Shown here: positions 11,681 through 25,182 of the stretch, in pieces
Position numbering within the stretch: position 1 is the stretch's first letter
How the letters are laid out: every line of letters starts with the position of its first letter
NCBI GenBank assembly: GCA_026874595.1
Contig: CM049314.1
Location: 15,122,729-15,186,728 of the forward strand
Reading direction: 5' to 3'
Length of the DNA stretch: 64,000 bases
DNA from: Sipunculus nudus
Lineage: Eukaryota > Annelida > Sipuncula > Golfingiida > Sipunculidae
The notes under the pieces: model-generated
Database searches by the model: none
What the model was told of the DNA's origin: nothing
The model's input: the letters and a program-made list of their open reading frames with translations, nothing else
Position numbers and translations under genes: made by a program

Positions 11681-12590
11681 CTTTCAACTCTTTCCTTTCC
11701 ATTCACTTCAGGAACAGGCAGACTTTTCGCGTCAGCTTCCGGCCAGGGTTGGCCAAAAGCCGGCTTTTTCTCATATTGTCCGGGCCGGCGCCTAATACTG
11801 GCTGTTACTGGTCAATTATGGTTAATGTACTTATCATCTGACAAATCATTCATACAATATCCCTTTATTACTCAGGCTTTTAAGTTGCTGCAGTGATATA
11901 CTGGTCATCTGACAAACCATTCATAATGTACACTTTTTTAATTGGCTTTAAAGTAGTGGCTGTAATATAAGTTTACCGACACGAACCCTAACTCTTGACT
12001 AGTGCAGTGAACAGTAACTAGATGGGCAGGTGGAAGCGAGACAGTTATGTGACCCAACTTAATTAGTCTTTATGAACTTGAGCACAAAACTGGATCCACT
12101 GTATGGCTCCCTGATAATCATTGTTTTTATTTATTACAATAGTGACTTGCATCATTAAAGGACGCTTAGTTGTTAACCCAGAGGCCATGGGGATGGAGAT
12201 TAATTACGTGAGCAGAGTCAGTTTTGAATCAATTTCAGTCTTGCCTGGACTTGAACTCCATGCTAGCTTATTATTGCGGTATGTTTACTTTTGATTATCA
12301 AAGACTTTCTGGTACAAAGCTTTGATACTGGGCCTTGCTGTGGGACATGAACTGTAACATTTAGTGATCGGCCGCCAGGTTTGTGGCCTTCTTATCTTCT
12401 ATCAAGCACAAAGGGATTCTTAAGAGACTTGCACAGTGAAGCACCTTATTTGTGATATTTATCATTGAACCTGTGTTATTTGAAAGTCAAACATTTGTAC
12501 CAACTATAAATCTTTACAGTAAAAAGCATGCATATTACATGTCTAAGTTAATCTTGGTTCCCCTGCAGTATCATTACTTATCGTCGATAG
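11681..12590 (+). repeat. Core element copy 6 (5'-truncated, 910 bp)
   Basis: It lacks the first 28 core bases: six of them lie inverted at 10,321 and 22 are absent. The rest is complete and ends with the GATAG variant shared with copies 8 and 10. It carries CAGTCTTGCC like copy 4. Confidence 0.93.
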
Positions 12591-13464
12591 GTAAGCATTG
12601 TTATCGTTGAGGGGTAAGCATTGTTATCGTCGAGGGTAAGCATTGTTATCGTTGAGGGGCAAGCATTGTTATCGTTGAGGGCATAACAATGTTATCGTTG
12701 AGGGGTAAGCATTGTAATCGTTGAGGGCATAACATTGTTATCGTTGAGGGATAAGCATTGTTATCGTTGAGGGCATAACATTGTTATCGTTGAGGGGTAA
12801 GCATTGTTATCGTTTAGGGGTAAGCATTGTTTTCGTTGAGGGGATAACATTGTTATCGTTGAGGGGTTGGAATTGTTTTCGTTGAGGGATAAGTATTGTT
12901 ATCGTTGAGGGGTAAGCATTGTTATCGTTGAGGGGTAAGCATTGTTATCGGTGAGGGTAAGGCATAATTTTCGTTGAGGGGTAAGCATTGTTATCATTGA
13001 GGGGAAGCATTGTTATCGTTGAGGGGTTAGCAGTGTTTCCGTTGAGGGGTAAGCATTGTTATCATTGAGAGGAAGCATTGTTATCGTTGAGGGGTTAGCA
13101 TTGTTTCCGTTGAGGGGTAAGCATTGTTATGATTGAGGGGAAGCATCGTTATCGTTGAGGGGTTAGCATTGTTTCTGTTGAGGGTAAGCATTGTTATCGT
13201 TGAGGGCATAACATTGTTATCGTTGAGGGTTAAGCATTGTTATAGTTGAAGGTTATGCATTTTTATCATTGAGGGGTTAACATTGTTATCATTGAGGGGT
13301 AAGAATTGTTATCGTTGAGGGGTAAGCATTGTTATCGTTGAGGGGTAATCATTGTATTGTTATCGTTGAGGGCATAACATTGTTATCGTTGAGGGGTAAG
13401 CATTGATATCGAAGAGGGGTTAGCATTGTATTGTTATCGTTGAGGGCATAACCTTGCTATCTTT
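12591..13464 (+). repeat. Minisatellite array before core 7 (874 bp)
   Basis: First array of the dimeric higher-order repeat. It matches 16,491-17,433 and 20,390-21,332 (943 bp each) except for the loss of about three units. Shared marks are GGTAAGGCATAATTTTCG, AGCAGTGTTTCC, GTAAGAATTG and GATATCGAAGAGG. Confidence 0.95.
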
Positions 13465-14402
13465 GACGTTTTGATCCAGGTCGGTCGACCTACTTTCAAC
13501 TCTTTTCTTTCCATTCACTTCAGGAACAGGCAGACTTTTCGCGTCAGCTTCCGGCCAGGGTTGGCCAAAAGCCGGCTTTTTCTCATATTGTCCTGGCCGG
13601 CGCCTAATACTGGCTGTTACTGGTCAATTATGGTTAATGTACTGATCATCTGACAAATCATTCATACAATATCCCTTTATTACTCAGGCTTTTAAGTTGC
13701 TGCAGTGATATACTGGTCATCTGACAAACCATTCATAATGTACACTTTTTTAATTGGCTTTAAAGTAGTGGCTGTAATATAAGTTTACCGACACGAACCC
13801 TAACTCTTGACTAGTGCAGTGAACTGTAACTAGATGGGCAGGTGGAAGCGAGACAGTTATGTGACCCAACTTAATTAGTCTTTATGAACTTGAGCACAAA
13901 ACTGGATCCACTGTATGGCTCCCTGATAATCATTGTTTTTATTTATTACAATAGTGACTTGCATCATTAAAGGACGCTTAGTTGTTATCCCAGAGGCCAT
14001 GGGGATGGAGATTAATTACGTGAGCAGAGTCAGTTTTGAATCAATTTCAGTCCTGCCTGGACTTGAACTCCATGCCAGCTTATTATTGCGGTATGTTTAC
14101 TTTTGATTATCAAAGACTTTCTGGTACAAAGCTTTGATACTGGGCCTTGCTGTGGGACATGAACTGTAACATTTAGTGATCGGCCGCCAGGTTTGTGGCC
14201 TTCTTATCTTCTATCAAGCACAAAGGGATTCTTAAGAGACTTGCACAGTGAAGCACCTTATTTGTGATATTTATCGTTGAACCTGTGTTATTTGAAAGTC
14301 AAACATTTGTAATAACTATAAATCTTTACAGTAAAAAGCATGCATATTACATGTCTAAGTTAATCTTGGTTCCCCTGCAGTATCATTACTTATCGTCGAT
14401 GG
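13465..14402 (+). repeat. Core element copy 7 (full length)
   Basis: It has 938 bp. Private changes are GACGTTTTGATCC at the start, GAACTGTAAC, GTTGTTATCCC and GTAATAAC. It shares CTGGCCGG, GTACTGATC (which would stop the forward frame), CATGCCAGC and TATCGTTGAACC with copy 11. Confidence 0.93.
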
Positions 14403-15550
14403 GTAAGCATTGTTATCGTTGAGGGGTAAGCATTGTTATCGTCGAGGGTAAGCATTGTAATCGTTGAGGGGCAAGCATTGTTATCGTTGAGGGCATAACA
14501 ATGTTATCGTTGAGGGGTAAGCATTGTCATCGTTGAGGGCATAACATTGTTATCGTTGAGGGGTTAGCATTTTTATCGTTGAGGGGTAAGCATTGTTATC
14601 GTTGACCGGTAAACATTGTTATCGTCGAGGGTAAGCATTGTTATCGTTGAGGGGCAAGCATTGTTATCTTTGAGGGCATAACATTGTTATCCTTGAGGGA
14701 TAAGCATTGTTATCGTTGAGGGCATAACATTGTTATCCTTGAGGGGTAAGCATTGTTATCGTTTAGGGGTAAGCATTGTTTTCGTTGAGGGGTAAGCATT
14801 GTTATCGTTGAGGGGTAAGCATTGTTATCGTTGAGGGGTAAGCATTGTTATCGTTGAGGGGTAAGCATTGTTATCGTTGAGGGGTTGGAATTGTTTTCGT
14901 TGAGGGATAAGTATTGTTATCGGTGAGGGGTAAGCATTGTTATCGTTGAGGGGTAAGCATTGTTATCGGTGAGGGCAAGGCATAGTTTTCGTTGAGGGGT
15001 AAGCATTGTTATCATTGAGGGGAAGCATTGTTATCGTAGAGGGGTTAGCATTGTTTCCGTTGAGGAGTAAGCATTGTTTTCATTGAGGGGAAGCATTGTT
15101 ATCGTTGAGGGGCTAGCATTGTTTCCGTTGAGGGGTAAGCATTGTTATCATTGAGGGGAAGCATTGTTATCGTTGAGGGGTTAGCATTGTTTCCGTTGAG
15201 GGGTAAGCATTGTTATGATTGAGGGGAAGCATCGTTATCGTTGAGGGGTTAGCATTGTTTCCGTTGAGGGTAAGCATTGTTATCGTTGAGGGCATAACAT
15301 TGTTATCGTTGAGGGTTAAGCATTGTTATAGTTGAAGGTTATGCATTTTTATCATTGAGGGGTTAACATTGTTATCATTGAGGGGTAAGTATTGTTATCG
15401 TTGAGGGGTAAGCATTGTTATCGTTGAGGGGTAATCATTGTATTGTTATCGTTGAGGGCATAACATTGTTATCGTTGAGGGGTAAGCATTGTTATCGTAG
15501 AGGGGTTAGCATTGTATTGTTATCGTTGAGGGCATAACCTTGCTATCTTT
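14403..15550 (+). repeat. Minisatellite array between cores 7 and 8 (1,148 bp)
   Basis: Identical in length to 22,271-23,418 and closely matching it. It contains repeated cassettes of GGGGAAGC, GGGGTTAGC and TTTCCGTTGAGG units in its second half, and two successive ATTGTATTGT units before the core. Confidence 0.95.
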
Positions 15551-16490
15551 GACGTTTAGATACAGGTCGGTCGACCTACTTTCAACTCTTTCCTTTCCAT
15601 TCACTTCAGGAACAGGCAGACTTTTCGCGTCAGCTTCCGGCCAGGGTTGGCCAAAAGCCGGCTTTTTCTCATATTGTCCGGGCCGGCGCCTAATACTGGC
15701 TGTTACTGGTCAATTATGGTTAATGTACTTATCATCTGACAAATCATTCATACAATATCCCTTTATTACTCAGGCTTTTAAGTTGCTGCAGTGATATACT
15801 GGTCATCTGACAAACCATTCATAATGTACACTTTTTTAATTGGCTTTAAAGTAGTGGCTGTAATATAAGTTTACCGACACGAACCCTAACTCTTGACTAG
15901 TGCAGTGAACAGTAACTAGATGGGCAGGTGGAAGCGAGACAGTTATGTGACCCAACTTAATTAGTCTTTATATGAACTTGAGCACAAAACTGGATCCACT
16001 GTATGGCTCCCTGATAATCATTGTTTTTATTTATTACAATAGTGACTTGCATCATTAAAGGACGCTTAGTTGTTAACCCAGAGGCCATGGGGATGGAGAT
16101 TAATTACGTGAGCAGAGTCAGTTTTGAATCAATTTCAGTCCTGCCTGGACTTGAACTCCATGCTAGCTTATTATTGCGGTATGTTTACTTTTGATTATCA
16201 AAGACTTTCTGGTACAAAGCTTTGATACTGGGCCTTGCTGTGGGACATGAACTGTAACATTTAGTGATCGGCCGCCAGGTTTGTGGCCTTCTTATCTTCT
16301 ATCAAGCACAAAGGGATTCTTAAGAGACTTGCACAGTGAAGCACCTTATTTGTGATATTTATCATTGAACCTGTGTTATTTGAAAGTCAAACATTTGTAC
16401 CAACTATAAATCTTTACAGTAAAAAGCATGCATATTACATGTCTAAGTTAATCTTGGTTCCCCTGCAGTATCATTACTTATCGTCGATAG
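15551..16490 (+). repeat. Core element copy 8 (full length, 940 bp)
   Basis: It has CTTTATATGAAC (2-bp expansion, shared with 12, 13, 19 and 20), a private TAGATACAGG at the left end, and the GATAG right end. Confidence 0.93.
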
Positions 16491-17433
16491 GTAAGCATTG
16501 TTATCGTTGAGGGGTAAGCATTGTTATCGTCGAGGGTAAGCATTGTTATCGTTGAGGGGCAAGCATTGTTATCGTTGAGGGCATAACAATGTTATCGTTG
16601 AGGGGTAAGCATTGTTATCGTTGAGGGCATAACATTGTTATCGTTGAGGGATAAGCATTGTTATCGTTAAGGGCATAACATTGTTATCGTTGAGGGGTAA
16701 GCATTGTTATCGTTTAGGGGTAAGCATTGTTTTCGTTGAGGGGTAAGCATTGTCATCGTTGAGGGGTAAGCATTGTTATCGTTGAGGGGTAAGCATTGTA
16801 ATCGTTGAGGGCATAACATTGTTATCGTTGAGGGGTTGGAATTGTTTTCGTTGAGGGATAAGTATTGTTATCGTTGAGGGGTAAGCATTGTTATCGTTGA
16901 GGGGTAAGCATTGTTATCGGTGAGGGTAAGGCATAATTTTCGTTGAGGGGTAAGCATTGTTATCATTGAGGGGAAGCATTGTTATCGTTGAGGGGTTAGC
17001 AGTGTTTCCGTTGAGGGGTAAGCATTGTTATCATTGAGGGGAAGCATTGTTATCGTTGAGGGGTTAGCATTGTTTCCGTTGAGGGGTAAGCATTGTTATG
17101 ATTGAGGGGAAGCATCGTTATCGTTGAGGGGTTAGCATTGTTTCTGTTGAGGGTAAGCATTGTTATCGTTGAGGGCATAACATTGTTATCGTTGAGGGTT
17201 AAGCATTGTTATAGTTGAAGGTTATGCATTTTTATCATTGAGGGGTTAACATTGTTATCATTGAGGGGTAAGAATTGTTATCGTTGAGGGGTAAGCATTG
17301 TTATCGTTGAGGGGTAATCATTGTATTGTTATCGTTGAGGGCATAACATTGTTATCGTTGAGGGGTAAGCATTGATATCGAAGAGGGGTTAGCATTGTAT
17401 TGTTATCGTTGAGGGCATAACCTTGCTATCTTT
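16491..17433 (+). repeat. Minisatellite array between cores 8 and 9 (943 bp)
   Basis: Same length and near-identical content as 20,390-21,332. Both carry GTCATCG and GTAATCG units in the middle and GATATCGAAGAGG close to the core. Confidence 0.95.
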
Positions 17434-18371
17434 GACGTTTAGATCCAGGTCGGTCGACCTACTTTCAACTCTTTTCTTTCCATTCACTTCAGGAACAGGC
17501 AGACTTTTCGCGTCAGCTTCCGGCCAGGGTTGGCCAAAAGCCGGCTTTTTCTCATATTGTCCGGGCCGGCGCCTAATACTGGCTGTTACTGGTCAATTAT
17601 GGTTAATGTACTTATCATCTGACAAATCATTCATACAATATCCCTTTATTACTCAGGCTTTTAAGTTGCTGCAGTGATATACTGGTCATCTGACAAACCA
17701 TTCATAATGTACACTTTTTTAATTGGCTTTAAAGTAGTGGCTGTAATATAAGTTTACCGACACGAACCCTAACTCTTGACTAGTGCAGTGAACAGTAACT
17801 AGATGGGCAGGTGGAAGCGAGACAGTTATGTGACCCAACTTAATTAGTCTTTATGAACTTGAGCACAAAACTGGATCCACTGTATGGCTCCCTGATAATC
17901 ATTGTTTTTATTTATTACAATAGTGACTTGCATCATTAAAGGACGCTTAGTTGTTAACCCAGAGGCCATGGGGATGGAGATTAATTACGTGAGCAGAGTC
18001 AGTTTTGAATCAATTTCAGTCCTGCCTGGACTTGAACTCCATGCCAGCTTATTATTGCGGTATGTTTACTTTTGATTATCAAAGACTTTCTGGTACAAAG
18101 CTTTGATACTGGGCCTTGCTGTGGGACATGAACTGTAACATTTAGTGATCGGCCGCCAGGTTTGTGGCCTTCTTATCTTCTATCAAGCACAAAGGGATTC
18201 TTAAGAGACTTGCACAGTGAAGCACCTTATTTGTGATATTTATCGTTGAACCTGTGTTATTTGAAAGTCAAACATTTGTACCAACTATAAATCTTTACAG
18301 TAAAAAGCATGCATATTACATGTCTAAGTTAATCTTGGTTCCCCTGCAGTATCATTACTTATCGTCGATGG
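17434..18371 (+). repeat. Core element copy 9 (full length)
   Basis: It has 938 bp with TTTTCTTTCC, CATGCCAGC and TATCGTTGAACC, but CGGGCCGG and GTACTTATC, so it lacks two changes present in its dimer counterparts 7 and 11. Confidence 0.93.
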
Positions 18372-19451
18372 GTAAGCATTGTTATCGTTGAGGGGTAAGC
18401 ATTGTTATCGTCGAGGGTAAGCATTGTAATCGTTGAGGGGCAAGCATTGTTATCGTTGAGGGCATAACAATGTTATCGTTGAGGGGTAAGCATTGTCATC
18501 GTTGAGGGCATAACATTGTTATCGTTGAGGGGTTAGCATTTTTATCGTTGAGGGGTAAGAATTGTTATCGTTGACCGGTAAACATTGTTAGCGTCGAGGG
18601 TAAGTATTGTTATCGTTGAGGGGCAAGCATTGTTATCTTTGAGGGCATAACATTGTTATCGTTGAGGGATAAGCAGTGATATCGTTGAGGGCATAACATT
18701 GTTTTCGTTGAGGGGTAAGCATTGTTATCGTTGAGGGGTTGGAATTGTTTTCGTTGAGGGATAAGTATTGTTATCGTTGAGGGGTTAGCATTGTTATCGT
18801 TGAGGGGTAAGCATTGTTATCGTTGAGGGTTTGGAATTGTTTTCGTTGAGGGATAAGTTTTGTTATCGTTGAGGGGTAAGCATTGTTATCGTTGAGGGGT
18901 AAGCATTGTTATCGGTGAGGGCAAGGCATTGTTATCGGTGAGGGGAAGGCATAGTTTTCGTTGAGGGGTAAGCATTGTTATCATTGAGGGGAAGCAATGT
19001 TATCGTTGAGGGGTTAGCATTGTTTCCGTTGAGGAGTAAGCATTGTTATCATTGAGGGGAAGCATTGTTATCGTTGAGGGGTTAGCATTGTTTCCGTTGA
19101 GGGGTAAGCATTGTTATGATTGAGGGGAAGCATCGTTATCGTTGAGGGGTTAGCATTGTTTCCGTTGAGGGTAAGCATTGTTATCGTTGAGGGCATAACA
19201 TTGTTATCGTTGAGGGTTAAGCATTGTTATAGTTGAAGGTTATGCATTTTTATCATTGAGGGGTTAACATTGTTATCATTGAGGGGTAAGTATTGTTATC
19301 GTTGAGGGGTAAGCATTGTTATCGTTGAGGGGTAATCATTGTATTGTTATCGTTGAGGGCATAACATTGTTATCGTTGAGGGGTAAGCATTGTTATCGTA
19401 GAGGGGTTAGCATTGTATTGTTATCGTTGAGGGCATAACCTTGCTATCTTT
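18372..19451 (+). repeat. Minisatellite array between cores 9 and 10 (1,080 bp)
   Basis: Same length as 36,612-37,691 and sharing TTAGCGTCGAGG, GCAGTGATATCG, GGGTTTGGAATTG and the doubled GGCAAGGCATTG cassette. These shared variants place this array outside the pattern of the flanking dimers and closer to the later block. Confidence 0.95.
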
Positions 19452-20389
19452 GACGTTTAGATCCAGGTCGGTCGACCTACTTTCAACTCTTTCCTTTCCA
19501 TTCACTTCAGGAACAGGCAGACTTTTCGCGTCAGCTTCCGGCCAGGGTTGGCCAAAAGCCGGCTTTTTCTCATATTGTCCGGGCCGGCGCCTAATACTGG
19601 CTGTTACTGGTCAATTATGGTTAATGTACTGATCATCTGACAAATCATTCATACAATATCCCTTTATTACTCAGGCTTTTAAGTTGCTGCAGTGATATAC
19701 TGGTCATCTGACAAACCATTCATAATGTACACTTTTTTAATTGGCTTTAAAGTAGTGGCTGTAATATAAGTTTACCGACACGAACCCTAACTCTTGACTA
19801 GTGCAGTGAACAGTAACTAGATGGGCAGGTGGAAGCGAGACAGTTATGTGACCCAACTTAATTAGTCTTTATGAACTTGAGCACAAAACTGGATCCACTG
19901 TATGGCTCCCTGATAATCATTGTTTTTATTTATTACAATAGTGACTTGCATCATTAAAGGACGCTTAGTTGTTAACCCAGAGGCCATGGGGATGGAGATT
20001 AATTACGTGAGCAGAGTCAGTTTTGAATCAATTTCAGTCCTGCCTGGACTTGAACTCCATGCTAGCTTATTATTGCGGTATGTTTACTTTTGATTATCAA
20101 AGACTTTCTGGTACAAAGCTTTGATACTGGGCCTTGCTGTGGGACATGAACTGTAACATTTAGTGATCGGCCGCCAGGTTTGTGGCCTTCTTATCTTCTA
20201 TCAAGCACAAAGGGATTCTTAAGAGACTTGCACAGTGAAGCACCTTATTTGTGATATTTATCATTGAACCTGTGTTATTTGAAAGTCAAACATTTGTACC
20301 AACTATAAATCTTTACAGTAAAAAGCATGCATATTACATGTCTAAGTTAATCTTGGTTCCCCTGCAGTATCATTACTTATCGTCGATAG
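19452..20389 (+). repeat. Core element copy 10 (full length)
   Basis: It has 938 bp. It carries GTACTGATC (shared with 7 and 11), CATGCTAGC, TATCATTGAACC and the GATAG right end. Confidence 0.93.
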
Positions 20390-21332
20390 GTAAGCATTGT
20401 TATCGTTGAGGGGTAAGCATTGTTATCGTCGAGGGTAAGCATTGTTATCGTTGAGGGGCAAGCATTGTTATCGTTGAGGGCATAACAATGTTATCGTTGA
20501 GGGGTAAGCATTGTTATCATTGAGGGCATAACATTGTTATCGTTGAGGGATAAGCATTGTTATCGTTTAGGGCATAACATTGTTATCGTTGAGGGGTAAG
20601 CATTGTTATCGTTTAGGGGTAAGCATTGTTTTCGTTGAGGGGTAAGCATTGTCATCGTTGAGGGGTAAGCATTGTTATCGTTGAGGGGTAAGCATTGTAA
20701 TCGTTGAGGGCATAACATTGTTATCGTTGAGGGGTTGGAATTGTTTTCGTTGAGGGATAAGTATTGTTATCGTTGAGGGGTAAGCATTGTTATCGTTGAG
20801 GGGTAAGCATTGTTATCGGTGAGGGTAAGGCATAATTTTCGTTGAGGGGTAAGCATTGTTATCATTGAGGGGAAGCATTGTTATCGTTGAGGGGTTAGCA
20901 GTGTTTCCGTTGAGGGGTAAGCATTGTTATCATTGAGGGGAAGCATTGTTATCGTTGAGGGGTTAGCATTGTTTCCGTTGAGGGGTAAGCATTGTTATGA
21001 TTGAGGGGAAGCATCGTTATCGTTGAGGGGTTAGCATTGTTTCTGTTGAGGGTAAGCATTGTTATCGTTGAGGGCATAACATTGTTATCGTTGAGGGTTA
21101 AGCATTGTTATAGTTGAAGGTTATGCATTTTTATCATTGAGGGGTTAACATTGTTATCATTGAGGGGTAAGAATTGTTATCGTTGAGGGGTAAGCATTGT
21201 TATCGTTGAGGGGTAATCATTGTATTGTTATCGTTGAGGGCATAACATTGTTATCGTTGAGGGGTAAGCATTGATATCGAAGAGGGGTTAGCATTGTATT
21301 GTTATCGTTGAGGGCATAACCTTGCTATCTTT
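20390..21332 (+). repeat. Minisatellite array between cores 10 and 11 (943 bp)
   Basis: Counterpart of 16,491-17,433. Small differences include GTTATCATTGAGGGC and GTTTAGGGC near its start. Confidence 0.95.
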
Positions 21333-22270
21333 GACGTTTAGATCCAGGTCGGTCGACCTACTTTCAACTCTTTTCTTTCCATTCACTTCAGGAACAGGCA
21401 GACTTTTCGCGTCAGCTTCCGGCCAGGGTTGGCCAAAAGCCGGCTTTTTCTCATATTGTCCTGGCCGGCGCCTAATACTGGCTGTTACTGGTCAATTATG
21501 GTTAATGTACTGATCATCTGACAAATCATTCATACAATATCCCTTTATTACTCAGGCTTTTAAGTTGCTGCAGTGATATACTGGTCATCTGACAAACCAT
21601 TCATAATGTACACTTTTTTAATTGGCTTTAAAGTAGTGGCTGTAATATAAGTTTACCGACACGAACCCTAACTCTTGACTAGTGCAGTGAACAGTAACTA
21701 GATGGGCAGGTGGAAGCGAGACAGTTATGTGACCCAACTTAATTAGTCTTTATGAACTTGAGCACAAAACTGGATCCACTGTATGGCTCCCTGATAATCA
21801 TTGTTTTTATTTATTACAATAGTGACTTGCATCATTAAAGGACGCTTAGTTGTTAACCCAGAGGCCATGGGGATGGAGATTAATTACGTGAGCAGAGTCA
21901 GTTTTGAATCAATTTCAGTCCTGCCTGGACTTGAACTCCATGCCAGCTTATTATTGCGGTATGTTTACTTTTGATTATCAAAGACTTTCTGGTACAAAGC
22001 TTTGATACTGGGCCTTGCTGTGGGACATGAACTGTAACATTTAGTGATCGGCCGCCAGGTTTGTGGCCTTCTTATCTTCTATCAAGCACAAAGGGATTCT
22101 TAAGAGACTTGCACAGTGAAGCACCTTATTTGTGATATTTATCGTTGAACCTGTGTTATTTGAAAGTCAAACATTTGTACCAACTATAAATCTTTACAGT
22201 AAAAAGCATGCATATTACATGTCTAAGTTAATCTTGGTTCCCCTGCAGTATCATTACTTATCGTCGATGG
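21333..22270 (+). repeat. Core element copy 11 (full length)
   Basis: It has 938 bp. Its variable sites match copy 7 (TTTTCTTTCC, CTGGCCGG, GTACTGATC, CATGCCAGC, TATCGTTGAACC) without copy 7's private changes. Confidence 0.93.
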
Positions 22271-23418
22271 GTAAGCATTGTTAGCGTTGAGGGGTAAGCA
22301 TTGTTATCGTCGAGGGTAAGCATTGTAATCGTTGAGGGGCAAGCATTGTTATCGTTGAGGGCATAACAATGTTATCGTTGAGGGGTAAGCATTGTCATCG
22401 TTGAGGGCATAACATTGTTATCGTTGAGGGGTTAGCATTTTTATCGTTGAGGGGTAAGCATTGTTATCGTTGACCGGTAAACATTGTTATCGTCGAGGGT
22501 AAGCATTGTTATCGTTGAGGGGCAAGCATTGTTATCTTTGAGGGCATAACATTGTTATCCTTGAGGGATAAGCATTGTTATCGTTGAGGGCATAACATTG
22601 TTATCCTTGAGGGGTAAGCATTGTTATCGTTTAGGGGTAAGCATTGTTTTCGTTGAGGGGTAAGCATTGTTATCGTTGAGGGGTAAGCATTGTTATCGTT
22701 GAGGGGTAAGCATTGTTATCGTTGAGGGGTAAGCATTGTTATCGTTGAGGGGTTGGAATTGTTTTCGTTGAGGGATAAGTATTGTTATCGTTGAGGGGTA
22801 AGCATTGTTATCGTTGAGGGGTAAGCATTGTTATCGGTGAGGGCAAGGCATAGTTTTCGTTGAGGGGTAAGCATTGTTATCATTGAGGGGAAGCATTGTT
22901 ATCGTTGAGGGGTTAGCATTGTTTCCGTTGAGGAGTAAGCATTGTTATCATTGAGGGGAAGCATTGTTATCGTTGAGGGGTTAGCATTGTTTCCGTTGAG
23001 GGGTAAGCATTGTTATCATTCAGGGGAAGCATTGTTATCGTTGAGGGGTTAGCATTGTTTCCGTTGAGGGGTAAGCATTGTTATGATTGAGGGGAAGCAT
23101 CGTTATCGTTGAGGGGTTAGCATTGTTTCCGTTGAGGGTAAGCATTGTTATCGTTGAGGGCATAACATTGTTATCGTTGAGGGTTAAGCATTGTTATAGT
23201 TGAAGGTTATGCATTTTTATCATTGAGGGGTTAACATTGTTATCATTGAGGGGTAAGTATTGTTATCGTTGAGGGGTAAGCATTGTTATCGTTGAGGGGT
23301 AATCATTGTATTGTTATCGTTGAGGGCATAACATTGTTATCGTTGAGGGGTAAGCATTGTTATCGTAGAGGGGTTAGCATTGTATTGTTATCGTTGAGGG
23401 CATAACCTTGCTATCTTT
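22271..23418 (+). repeat. Minisatellite array between cores 11 and 12 (1,148 bp)
   Basis: Counterpart of 14,403-15,550. It begins with GTTAGCGTTGAGG in the first unit and has ATTCAGGGG for ATTGAGGGG at about 23,020. Confidence 0.95.
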
Positions 23419-24358
23419 GACGTTTAGATCCAGGTCGGTCGACCTACTTTCAACTCTTTCCTTTCCATTCACTTCAGGAACAGGCAGACTTTTCGCGTCA
23501 GCTTCCGGCCAGGGTTGGCCAAAAGCCGGCTTTTTCTCATATTGTCCGGGCCGGCGCCTAATACTGGCTGTTACTGGTCAATTATGGTTAATGTACTTAT
23601 CATCTGACAAATCATTCATACAATATCCCTTTATTACTCAGGCTTTTAAGTTGCTGCAGTGATATACTGGTCATCTGACAAACCATTCATAATGTACACT
23701 TTTTTAATTGGCTTTAAAGTAGTGGCTGTAATATAAGTTTACCGACACGAACCCTAACTCTTGACTAGTGCAGTGAACAGTAACTAGATGGGCAGGTGGA
23801 AGCGAGACAGTTATGTGACCCAACTTAATTAGTCTTTATATGAACTTGAGCACAAAACTGGATCCACTGTATGGCTCCCTGATAATCATTGTTTTTATTT
23901 ATTACAATAGTGACTTGCATCATTAAAGGACGCTTAGTTGTTAACCCAGAGGCCATGGGGATGGAGATTAATTACGTGAGCAGAGTCAGTTTTGAATCAA
24001 TTTCAGTCCTGCCTGGACTTGAACTCCATGCTAGCTTATTATTGCGGTATGTTTACTTTTGATTATCAAAGACTTTCTGGTACAAAGCTTTGATACTGGG
24101 CCTTGCTGTGGGACATGAACTGTAACATTTAGTGATCGGCCGCCAGGTTTGTGGCCTTCTTATCTTCTATCAAGCACAAAGGGATTCTTAAGAGACTTGC
24201 ACAGTGAAGCACCTTATTTGTGATATTTATCGTTGAACCTGTGTTATTTGAAAGTCAAACATTTGTACCAACTATAAATCTTTACAGTAAAAAGCATGCA
24301 TATTACATGTCTAAGTTAATCTTGGTTCCCCTGCAGTATCATTACTTATCGTCGATGG
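23419..24358 (+). repeat. Core element copy 12 (full length, 940 bp)
   Basis: It carries CTTTATATGAAC and CATGCTAGC but TATCGTTGAACC, a state otherwise typical of the other lineage, so it looks like a local conversion product. Confidence 0.93.
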
Positions 24359-25182
24359 GTAAGCATTGTTATCGTTGAGGGGTAAGCATTGTTATCGTCG
24401 AGGGTAAGCATTGTTATCGTTGAGGGGCAAGCATTGCTATCGTTGAGGGCATAACAATGTTATCGTTGAGGGGTAAGCATTGTTATCGTTGAGGGCATAA
24501 CATTGTTATCGTTGAGGGGTTAGCATTGTTATCGTTGAGGGGTAAGCATTGTTATCGTTGACCGGTAAACATTGTTAGCGTCGAGGGTAAGCATTGTTAT
24601 CGTTGAGGGACAAGCATTGTTATCTTTGAGGGCATAACATTGTTATCGTTGAGGGATAAGCAGTGATATCGTTGAGGGCATAACATTGTTTTCGTTGAGG
24701 GGTAAGCATTGTTATCGTTGAGGGGTTGGAATTGTTTTCGTTGAGGGATAAGTATTGTTATCGTTGAGGGGTTAGCATTGTTATCGTTGAGGGGTAAGCA
24801 TTGTTATCGTTGAGGGTTTGGAATTGTTTTCGTTGAGGGATAAGTATTGTCATCGTTGAGGGGTAAGCATTGTTATCGTTGAGGGGTAAGCATTGTTATC
24901 GTTGAGGGCAAGGCATAGTTTTCGTTGAGGGGTAAGCATTGTTATCATTGAGGGGAAGCATTGTTATCGTTGAAGGGTTAGCATTGTTTCCGTTGAGGGG
25001 TAAGCATTGTAATCATTGAGTGGAAGCATTGTTATCGTTGAGGGGTAAGCATTGTTATCGTTTAGGGGTAAGCATTGATATCGTTGAGGGAATAACATAG
25101 TTATCGTTGAGGGGTAAGCATTGTTATCGTAGAGGGGTAAGCATTGTATTGTTGTCGTTGGGGACATAACCTTGCTATCTTT
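24359..25182 (+). repeat. Minisatellite array between cores 12 and 13 (824 bp)
   Basis: Close relative of 38,630-39,430 and 40,374-41,174. It has the same GGGAATAACATAG unit and the same shortened left flank (GTAGAGGGGTAAGC, then ATTGTATTGTTGTCG). The GAAGGTTATGC and GTTAACATTG units normally seen before a core are absent. Confidence 0.95.

Larger units (their letters stand above)
12591..24358 (+). repeat. Three tandem ~3.9-kb higher-order (dimer) units
   Basis: The units are 12,591-16,490 (cores 7+8), 16,491-20,389 (cores 9+10) and 20,390-24,358 (cores 11+12), with lengths of 3,900, 3,899 and 3,969 bp. Odd-numbered cores share CATGCCAGC and TTTTCTTTCC. Even-numbered cores 8 and 10 end GATAG, and 8 and 12 carry CTTTATATGAAC. 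The two array types alternate in step. This indicates unequal exchange with a two-core step. Confidence 0.85.
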
